NCBI GenBank assembly: GCA_019236085.1
Contig: JAFAJR010000235.1
Coordinates: 1 to 5,653, forward strand
Direction of reading: 5' to 3'
Length of the DNA: 5,653 bases
From: Candidatus Dormiibacterota bacterium
Lineage (GTDB): Bacteria > Chloroflexota > Dormibacteria > Aeolococcales > Aeolococcaceae
Below the pieces are notes generated by a model, which ran no database searches, was not told where the DNA came from, and saw nothing but the letters and a program-made list of their open reading frames with translations. The translations under genes and the position numbers were made by a program. This document shows, in pieces, positions 1 through 5,264 of the stretch; within the stretch, counting starts at the first letter, position 1, and every line of letters begins with the position of its first letter.

Positions 1-316
1 GCACATGGCCACGGGGCGCTCTCCCGACGAGGAGGCGATCGCCGGGTTCAGCGCAGCCTGGGCGCTCTTCCATGACGTGCTGCCCCGGGCATCCCGGCTG
101 ACGCCGGCTGCCATCGCCGCGGCGGCCAGGCAGCTGGACCTGCCCGCCGGGACGCTGCCCAACGGCGCCGGCGTCCGCTTCGCCACCGACCGCGCGCACC
201 TCGGCCAGAACCTGCTGGCCAGCGCCGTGGTCCAGGAGTGGGAGCCGGGCGGGGAGCGCACCGTATGGCCGCCGGCGTTCGCCACCGGGGTGGTCGCCGC
301 CGGTTCCGCCTGGTAA
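1..316 (+). CDS. ABC importer solute-binding protein, C-terminal fragment (5' end outside window)
   Basis: This is the C-terminal part (about 104 residues) of a periplasmic-binding-protein-like solute receptor of the Leu/Ile/Val family, which would capture substrate outside the membrane for the permease encoded just downstream. The reading frame is open to the first base, and the ATG at 5 lies inside the domain, so the real start is upstream. The terminal pattern, with PNGAGVRF followed by LGQNLLASAVVQEW and then TVWPPAFAT, resembles the ends of actinobacterial binding proteins of this family; that is recognition from memory, not a search. The TAA stop at 314-316 is 7 bases before the livH start, which supports one operon. 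The signal peptide and most ligand-contacting residues are not in the window, so the substrate is unknown. Confidence 0.75.
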   Translation, partial: HMATGRSPDEEAIAGFSAAWALFHDVLPRASRLTPAAIAAAARQLDLPAGTLPNGAGVRFATDRAHLGQNLLASAVVQEWEPGGERTVWPPAFATGVVAAGSAW

Positions 317-323
317 GCGTCGG

Positions 324-1166
324 GTGAACGGCGGCATCGCCGTTCAGCTGGCCGTCGACTCCCTCGCGGCGGCGTCCCTGTACGCCATCGTGGCCACGGC
401 GGTTGCGCTGGCCTACAGCGGCAGCGGGACTGTCCATTTGGCGATAGGGCAGGTCGGCGCGGCGGCGGTGCTGGCTTCGGCTGCCCTGCTGAGCGGCAAC
501 GTCCCGGCCTGGCTGGCGATCCCTGCCGGCCTTCTGGTCGGCGGGGTCCTGAGTGCCGGGGCCGAGCGGGGCCTGGTGGCGCCAGCGCTGGGGCGGCCAC
601 TGCTGGCTGCGGCGCTCCTGGTTGCGGCGGCGGTGGTGCTCCAGGAGCTCCTGCTCGCGCTGTTCCCTCACCCCGCCTACGCGTTCCCCATCGCTGGGGG
701 GGCGCTACACGTGCTTGGTGGGGTCGTGCACGCCTACGACCTCCTCACCATCGGCGTCGTCGCCGCCACTGCGGCCGGCGGCTATGCGCTGCTTCGCAGC
801 GGCCGGGTCGGCGCCGCCCTGCGGCTCACCGCAGCCGCGCCCGCCATGGCCGAGCGGATCGGTGTTGACACCGCGACGGTCCGGACCGTCAGCTTCGCCG
901 CCGGCGGGGTGCTGGCGGCTGCTGCGGCGATGCTGGCTGCTGCCCGGTTCCCTGTGTCGGCGGGGGCCGGCGGCGCTGTGCTCGTTGCCTTGCGCGGCAT
1001 CGCCGCTGCGGCCGGAGGAGGCATGCGCTTGCCGCTGCGCATCGCCGCGGCGGCAGCCCTCATCGGCGCCGGTGAAGTGGTGGGGCAGTATTTCCTCGGC
1101 AGTGGCGGCGAATTCGTCGCCGACGCCGCGGCCGTGCTGGTGGTGGTGGCCGGATGGCGCCGCTGA
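324..1166 (+). CDS. livH: LivH-type ABC permease
   Basis: This 280-residue, strongly hydrophobic protein is one of the two membrane subunits of a branched-chain-amino-acid-type (HAAT) importer. Near the N-terminus (residues 17-55) the segment ASLYAIVATAVALAYSGSG followed by VHLAIGQ corresponds to the LivH pattern of a first helix, then 'G..N.AHGE'. The cytoplasmic coupling (EAA-like) loop is at about 159-200: SGRVGAALRLTAAAPAMAERIGVD matches the family pattern 'GRAMRA.A.dp..A.l.GId'. Roughly eight hydrophobic segments can be picked out. The length is close to the usual 290. The start is GTG 324; it has no obvious Shine-Dalgarno sequence and sits 7 bases after the preceding stop, so coupling to the upstream gene is likely. 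The 3' end overlaps the next gene by 13 bases. Ala/Val/Gly content is very high, as expected for a GC-rich membrane protein. Confidence 0.85.
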   Translation: MNGGIAVQLAVDSLAAASLYAIVATAVALAYSGSGTVHLAIGQVGAAAVLASAALLSGNVPAWLAIPAGLLVGGVLSAGAERGLVAPALGRPLLAAALLVAAAVVLQELLLALFPHPAYAFPIAGGALHVLGGVVHAYDLLTIGVVAATAAGGYALLRSGRVGAALRLTAAAPAMAERIGVDTATVRTVSFAAGGVLAAAAAMLAAARFPVSAGAGGAVLVALRGIAAAAGGGMRLPLRIAAAAALIGAGEVVGQYFLGSGGEFVADAAAVLVVVAGWRR

Positions 1167-2719
1167 CCCGGCGCCTTGCCGCGCTGGTGGCAGGCTGCGT
1201 CGTGGCGGCGATCGTCTATCCCATGGTGGCGTCGGGTCCTGACCTGGACCGGGCCGCCTTGGCCCTGGGGCTGGCCGGTCCCGCGGCAGGCGCCGCCCTG
1301 GCGGCAGCTGCTGGGCGCCCGCCGCTGGCCGCCGCCGCACTGGCCGGAGTCGGCGCATACGTCAGCGGCCTGGCGGCGATCCACGGGGTGCCGGTCCCTG
1401 CCGCCGTCGTCCTCGGCGCGGTCGCCGGCGGTGCGGCCGGCGGCGCGGTCGCCGCGATCGGGCTTCGCCTCGACGCCCCTGTGTTCCTAGTGATGACCCT
1501 GCTGCTCGCCCTGGCCGCCGGCGCCGCCGTCCAGGCGCTTCCCTCACTGACCGGGGGGCAGTCGGGCCTCGGGCCTCTGCCGTCACTGTCCCTGCCGCTG
1601 GGTGGCGGACGCACCGCTGTGCTCACCCCGGTCGGCGACTTCCACGCGCTGCTCGCCGCCGCCCTGGCGGTGACAGTCGCCGCCGCAGTGCTGCTGGAGC
1701 GGGGGCCGGGGCCGGCCTGGCGGGCGGTGGGCAGTGACCGGGAGCGAGCAGGCGACACCGGGATTCGCCCAGCCACCGCCGAGTTGACGGTGCTCGCTGC
1801 GGCGGGACTCATCGCGGCGTTCGCCGGCGCCCTGGCTGCGCACGTCGCGAGGGCCGCCGATCCCCAGAGCTTCGCTCCCGACGTGGCTGCGCTGCCACTG
1901 CTGGCGGCGCTGGCCGCAGGCCGCAAACCCCTGGGAGCGGCGCTCGTCGCGGTGGCCACGGGCCTGGCGGGCGAGGTGGTGCTGCCGGCGCTGAACTGGC
2001 AAGGGCCCCCCAGCGCCCAGGCCGTCGCCCTGGGTGTGCTGGCGGTGGCAACCCTCTTCACGCTTCTGCCGGGCGGGTCCCGGTCCGCCCGGGACGTTGA
2101 GGCCGACGTCGATCCCGCCGCCACGTGGCCGGTTGACCGACTGGGGCTCGCCGGCGCCGGGCTCGCGGTGGCGCCGCTGCAGGTGCGGTCGGGCTCGGGC
2201 GCGCTGCTGCTCGACGCTCCAGGGTTCGAAGCGGTGCCTGGCGGTGTGGTGGCGGTGGTCGGACCCAACGGTGCCGGCAAGACGACACTCCTGCGCACCG
2301 TCGCGCGGCGCGCCGGCGTCGCGCTGCTGCCCCAGGAGGGTGGGGGTTTCGCCTCGTGCACCGTGGCAGAGACGCTCCGGCTCGCCGCCCGAGCCGGGCG
2401 AAAGGGAAAGGCGGATCCAGGCGTGGCGACGGCTTGGCTGGAACGGCTCGGACTGTCCGCCCAGCGGGACGTGCCGTGTGCCGAGCTCGCCGCCGGTCAA
2501 CGCCGGCTGCTCGACCTGGCCCGGGCGATCATTGCAGCTCCTGCGGTGCTGCTCTGTGACGAGCCGCTGGCGGGGCTGGATGACGGGAACCGGGCTGCCG
2601 CGGTCTCGTGCCTCCGGGCAGCCGCTGCAGCCGGAGCCACGATCGTCATCAGCGAACACGATCGCGAGGCCGTCGCCAGCCTCGCCACCAGGGTCGTGGA
2701 GCTGGAGCGCCAGTCGTGA
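1154..2719 (+). CDS. livM-livG: LivM permease fused to LivG ATPase domain
   Basis: A single 521-residue chain carries both a membrane subunit and a nucleotide-binding domain of the importer. Residues 1-305 are LivM-like. GVGAYVSGL at 65-73, the LTGGQSGLGPLP segment at 132-143 and a coupling loop at 189-230 (RAVGSDRERAGDTGI, then AAFAGALAAH) fit the family. A polar linker (about 306-330) leads into an ABC domain: Walker A GPNGAGKTT at 370-378, Q-loop Gln394, signature ELAAGQRR at 444-451, Walker B AVLLCDEP at 464-471, D-loop GLDD at 474-477 and H-loop His502. The ATPase part is only about 190 residues, against roughly 250 for a free LivG. Only 17 residues separate the Walker A lysine from the Q-loop glutamine, where about 40 is usual, and no A-loop aromatic is evident. 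The frame is continuous and the linker coding sequence carries no stop. ATG 1154 overlaps the end of livH. LivM-LivG fusions are known in annotated genomes. Confidence 0.85.
   Translation: MAPLTRRLAALVAGCVVAAIVYPMVASGPDLDRAALALGLAGPAAGAALAAAAGRPPLAAAALAGVGAYVSGLAAIHGVPVPAAVVLGAVAGGAAGGAVAAIGLRLDAPVFLVMTLLLALAAGAAVQALPSLTGGQSGLGPLPSLSLPLGGGRTAVLTPVGDFHALLAAALAVTVAAAVLLERGPGPAWRAVGSDRERAGDTGIRPATAELTVLAAAGLIAAFAGALAAHVARAADPQSFAPDVAALPLLAALAAGRKPLGAALVAVATGLAGEVVLPALNWQGPPSAQAVALGVLAVATLFTLLPGGSRSARDVEADVDPAATWPVDRLGLAGAGLAVAPLQVRSGSGALLLDAPGFEAVPGGVVAVVGPNGAGKTTLLRTVARRAGVALLPQEGGGFASCTVAETLRLAARAGRKGKADPGVATAWLERLGLSAQRDVPCAELAAGQRRLLDLARAIIAAPAVLLCDEPLAGLDDGNRAAAVSCLRAAAAAGATIVISEHDREAVASLATRVVELERQS
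2704..2707 (+). promoter_or_regulatory. Shine-Dalgarno sequence of livF
   Basis: GGAG, 8 bases upstream of GTG 2716. It supports that start over the in-frame ATG at 2608 and lies within the last codons of livM-livG, in keeping with coupled translation. Confidence 0.55.
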
Positions 2720-3363
2720 CCGTTCCCGGGCTCAGTCTCAGGCGTCTGGTTGTCCGCCGATTCGGGCGAACCGTCCTGGACATCGCCGAACTCGACATTG
2801 CAGAGGGCGGCCTCGCCGTGCTGACAGGGGGCTCTGCGTCCGGCAAGACCACGCTCGCCGCCGCCCTTGCAGGCAGCCTCGCCTGCGAGGGTCAGGTGCG
2901 CGTCGCCGGCCGCCCGCTCGATGGTTCGCCGTCGCACCGCCGGCGCCGGCTGACCGCCGCGGTGCGCGACGGCGAGCGTGTCACCGGCTGCACCGTGGAG
3001 GAGGCGCTGCGCCTAGCTGCCGGCGGCACCGCCAGACTTCAGGTCGCCTTCGACGCGCTGCCACAGATCGGCAGCAGGCGCCGGCTCGACTGCGGGCTGC
3101 TGTCGGGCGGTGAGCAGCAGCTGCTCCAGGTTGCCGCGGCCTGGGCGGCGGCGCCGGAGGTGCTGGTGCTCGACTCGCCCACCGTGGGCCTGGCAGCGGA
3201 TGCCGCCTCGACCGTCACGGAATTGGCCAGGCAGCATGCGGCAGACGGCGGCACGGTGCTGTGGCTCGAGCAGGACGGGCGCGTGGCGCCTGCTGCTCCG
3301 CTGGCGTCGCTGGTCAGGGGGCGGCTGGCGCCGGCAGCGGTGTCGTCGCCGGCTTCGGGGTGA
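2716..3363 (+). CDS. livF: LivF-type ABC ATPase with altered Walker B
   Basis: This is the second ATP-binding subunit (215 residues) expected to pair with the fused LivG domain on the cytoplasmic face. Visible motifs are a possible A-loop Phe16, Walker A GGSASGKTT at 38-46, signature LLSGGEQQ at 128-135, Walker B VLVLD at 149-153, and Gln186 in LEQD at the H-loop position. Gln there is normal for LivF (VEQN in E. coli). The residue after the Walker B aspartate is Ser154 (codon TCG, 3175-3177) rather than catalytic Glu. The Q-loop position is Asp85, where LivF proteins have Gln or Glu. The start chosen is GTG 2716, which overlaps the upstream TGA by 4 bases and has GGAG 8 bases ahead; the in-frame ATG at 2608 lies deep in the previous gene and its product does not look like LivF. 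The 3' end overlaps the convergent lipoprotein gene by 50 bases. Confidence 0.85.
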   Translation: MTVPGLSLRRLVVRRFGRTVLDIAELDIAEGGLAVLTGGSASGKTTLAAALAGSLACEGQVRVAGRPLDGSPSHRRRRLTAAVRDGERVTGCTVEEALRLAAGGTARLQVAFDALPQIGSRRRLDCGLLSGGEQQLLQVAAAWAAAPEVLVLDSPTVGLAADAASTVTELARQHAADGGTVLWLEQDGRVAPAAPLASLVRGRLAPAAVSSPASG

Positions 3364-3958
3364 GGTTCGAACCTCGCAGGTCGTTGTCGTACACCGAGAA
3401 CGTGTAGCCCGTGGAGCGATTCCAGTCCAGCCGGGCATGCTCATCGGCCTCGGTGAAATAGATGAGCACCGTCGCCGACTGCAGGTTCGTGTACCCCATG
3501 ACATGCAGCACGTCCAGGAGTTGCTCGGCGTAGCGCTTCTGCCCGGCGTCGCCTCCCTTGGAGGCGAGCAGGCCGGTGATCGTGAGCCGGTCCTCGGTGG
3601 CGATCACCAGCAGGATCGACGTCACCTGGCCCCGCGCGGCCGCGACGGCCGGACCGTCAGAGAGCTGCACATAGCCCGGCTTGAGGGGCTCGATGCGCAC
3701 GGCGACTTCCCAAAAGACCTCCTGTCCGTACAGCGCCCGTTCCAGCGCGAAGCCGTCTTTGGAGCTCAGCGGCGTGTTGCCGAAGCGGTGGTTGAAGCCG
3801 GTCGGCGGCGGCACGAAGCTGCCGGGGCCCGGGGTGGGCGTGGCCGCGACCACCGTGAAGTCGGCGCAGCCTGACAGCAACAGGCAGGCGGCTAGTGCCG
3901 CGACCTTAGGTCTGCTCGAGCGGAGCCGTGGCGAACTGCGACAGGATCTCGTTCTCAT
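3314..3958 (-). CDS. Lipoprotein of unknown family
   Basis: I do not recognise this 214-residue protein's family. Residues 1-31 look like a lipoprotein signal: an Arg-rich n-region (1-18), a hydrophobic core VAALAACLLL (19-28) and the lipobox LLSGC with Cys31, so the product should be lipid-anchored outside the membrane. A Pro/Thr/Gly-rich stretch (40-53) precedes an apparent alpha/beta domain at about 65-192, with strand-like segments at 80-90, 111-131 and 162-169 and a likely helix at 139-153. The tail (199-214) is Pro/Ala/Thr-rich. ATG 3958 is the only ATG/GTG/TTG start upstream of the hydrophobic core; no Shine-Dalgarno sequence is visible, so it may depend on coupling to the upstream binding-protein gene, which it overlaps by 53 bases. 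The 3' end overlaps livF by 50 bases. The sign of the ORF as a true gene is the intact signal peptide and non-shadow composition. An accessory role with the adjacent binding protein is inference only. Confidence 0.7.
   Translation of the reverse strand: MRTRSCRSSPRLRSSRPKVAALAACLLLSGCADFTVVAATPTPGPGSFVPPPTGFNHRFGNTPLSSKDGFALERALYGQEVFWEVAVRIEPLKPGYVQLSDGPAVAAARGQVTSILLVIATEDRLTITGLLASKGGDAGQKRYAEQLLDVLHVMGYTNLQSATVLIYFTEADEHARLDWNRSTGYTFSVYDNDLRGSNLTPKPATTPLPAPAAP
3360..3377 (+). terminator. Palindromic hairpin at the livF stop, possible terminator
   Basis: A perfect 14-base palindrome, GAGGTTCGAACCTC (3362-3375), begins inside the livF TGA stop. As RNA it can fold with a 7-bp stem (3360-3366 with 3371-3377, including one U-G wobble) and a UCGA loop. 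No T-run follows on either strand, so it is not a textbook intrinsic terminator, but its placement at the end of the + operon suits a U-poor terminator or 3'-end stabiliser. It also lies within codons for residues near 194-200 of the convergent lipoprotein, so a coding coincidence is possible. Confidence 0.35.
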
Positions 3959-5210
3959 CCGGGAGGCTCGCCGACAGTGCCTCGTCCTTCACCGGCTCGA
4001 ACTGCATGTCATTGATGACGGCAATGTACGCATCCTGGAAGGCGAACGCGTCGTGGGCCTGGGAGTCGAAGCCGCGGGCGTCGCCGTTGGCGGACTTGAC
4101 GCTGACCAGGGTCATGTCGGTGAGCAGCGTCTGTCCGGGGGTCGCCGAGCCCTGTTTCTGCAGCGCCGCGATGACCACGTGCACCGCGTCGTAGGAGAAG
4201 AAGTCGATGTCGTTGGGCTGGCGGATCTCCTGGCCCTCGGCGTCCTTGAAACCGGCATCGGTCGGGCCGAGGTGGTCGGCGGCGAGCGCCTTCTCGAACG
4301 CAGGGAAGTCGGTGTTGTCGCCTTCACTGTCCATGCGTCCCGAGATGAGCTTCACGCCATTGGTGACGCTGGGTCCGTCCAGCGCGCGGACCGCCGGCGA
4401 CTCCCCTGCCTGGTTGGTGTAGATCGCGGCGCTGACGCCCGCCGTGCGCAGCGCGGCGACCGCCTTGGCCACGAAGATGTCGTTTCCCCACAGGGCTACG
4501 GCGCAGGTCCCGGCCTGCTTGATCTGCAGCGCCTGCGTGTCGAGAGTCGGGGTGTTCTGGGCGACCTCGATGACCGGGCTGGGGTTGATGTTGGTGTCCT
4601 GCAGCGCGCCGGTCAGGGTGCTGGCCCCGTCTCGTCCGTTGTCCGAGTCGTCGTGCAGGATCGCCACCTTCTGGCAGCTCTTGTAGATGTAGGTGGCGAG
4701 CACATCGCTGGCCGCGTCGTTGGGAATGCGAAGCCCGAACAGGCTCGGCACGATGTTGCCATTCTTGTCCATAAGTGCGGTGGTGCTGCCGTCCGTGATC
4801 ACAATCTCCGGCACGCCGGCTGCGGTGCTGTGCGCTCCCGAGATGGATGTGCCGATGCCGTCCTCGATCACCGCCACCGCGCCGTCGTGGATCGCAGAGT
4901 CGACGTTTGATGCAGCCTGCGTGGGGTCGTTCTGGTCGTCGTACGTCTTCAGCTGCAGCCGGTAGGTGGTGCCGCCGATCTTCACCCCGCCCGCCAGGTT
5001 CTCCTGGTCCACGGCCAGCTGAGCGCCGCGGCTGATGACAGCGGCGTAGTAGGGGTCGGCGCTCACCGGCGCGTTGAGCGCGAACAGCAGGGTGCCTGAG
5101 CCACCGCCGCCACTCGCCGCCGAACCGCTGGGCGACGGCGTGCTGGAGCTGCAGGCAGCCAGCAGCCCGGTGGCCGCGACGGCCGCGGCAGCCGCAATCG
5201 ATCGCTTCAT
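3906..5210 (-). CDS. Lipoprotein solute-binding protein, Leu/Ile/Val-type ABC importer
   Basis: This complete 434-residue receptor belongs to the periplasmic-binding-protein type I group (Peripla_BP_6-like). Its signal peptide ends in the lipobox LLAAC with Cys20, followed by a Ser/Gly/Pro linker (21-39) that tethers the receptor to the membrane. The N-lobe begins at about 40; the hallmark segment, VKIGGTTYRL then YDDQNDPTQAASNVD at 90-104, is typical of the family. The C-lobe begins near KVAILHDDSDNGRDG (181-195). Cys179 and Cys236 precede two strands likely to be adjacent and could form a disulfide. The ligand cannot be inferred: amino acids, amides and aromatic acids are all bound by family members. 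Start ATG 5210 has AGAGG only 2 bases upstream, a tight spacing, but there is no better start and the signal peptide begins correctly. The gene lies 54 bases after msrB and overlaps the following lipoprotein gene. No permease for it is present on this strand. Confidence 0.88.
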   Translation of the reverse strand: MKRSIAAAAAVAATGLLAACSSSTPSPSGSAASGGGGSGTLLFALNAPVSADPYYAAVISRGAQLAVDQENLAGGVKIGGTTYRLQLKTYDDQNDPTQAASNVDSAIHDGAVAVIEDGIGTSISGAHSTAAGVPEIVITDGSTTALMDKNGNIVPSLFGLRIPNDAASDVLATYIYKSCQKVAILHDDSDNGRDGASTLTGALQDTNINPSPVIEVAQNTPTLDTQALQIKQAGTCAVALWGNDIFVAKAVAALRTAGVSAAIYTNQAGESPAVRALDGPSVTNGVKLISGRMDSEGDNTDFPAFEKALAADHLGPTDAGFKDAEGQEIRQPNDIDFFSYDAVHVVIAALQKQGSATPGQTLLTDMTLVSVKSANGDARGFDSQAHDAFAFQDAYIAVINDMQFEPVKDEALSASLPDENEILSQFATAPLEQT

Positions 5211-5229
5211 CGCCTCTACAACGTCAACG

Positions 5230-5250
5230 CCGTTCGCATTCTTGCGACGG
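5230..5250 (-). terminator. Hairpin between msrB and the binding-protein gene
   Basis: On the minus strand CCGTCGCA, loop AGAA, then TGCGAACGG can form an 8-bp stem with one bulged A. It starts 14 bases after the msrB stop and ends 19 bases before the binding-protein start. No U-run follows. It may be a weak terminator, an attenuator or an RNA-processing/stability element; chance pairing in GC-rich DNA is possible. The rest of this 54-base spacer shows no convincing promoter: the TTGACG at its 3' end is too near the ATG to serve as a -35 element. Confidence 0.3.
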
Positions 5251-5264
5251 GCCGGTCTGGGGTT

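Noticed and set aside
1139..1150. Run of TGG triplets near the end of livH
   Set aside because: It simply encodes consecutive Val residues in the last membrane segment; too short to be a meaningful repeat.
1216..2361. Long - strand open frame (381 codons) opposite livM-livG
   Set aside because: It is antisense to clear permease and Walker A sequence; the translation is an Ala/Pro/Ser/Arg-rich low-complexity shadow without motifs.
1583..2659. Another - strand open frame (358 codons) opposite livM-livG
   Set aside because: Same antisense shadow effect; Gln/Arg/Gly-rich with no domain and no gene-like start context.
2608..2715. N-terminal extension of LivF from ATG 2608
   Set aside because: The 36 extra residues are Arg/Gly/His-rich and lie wholly in the livM-livG coding sequence; GTG 2716 has a GGAG and the usual LivF N-terminus.
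3362..3380. GGTTCGAACC resembling a tRNA T-arm or tRNA-derived attachment site
   Set aside because: When the T-loop is placed in register the 5-bp T-stem does not pair (A opposite C), and no acceptor, D-arm or anticodon arm can be found nearby; it is better explained as a plain palindrome.
3681..4910. Long + strand open frame (409 codons) opposite the binding-protein and lipoprotein genes
   Set aside because: It lies antisense to a well-supported binding protein; its translation has no recognisable domain and has the Arg/Val/Gly/Asp-rich look of a GC-rich shadow frame.
5221..5229. TTGACG on the minus strand as a -35 promoter element
   Set aside because: It is only about a dozen bases from the receptor's ATG, leaving no room for a -10 element and start site.
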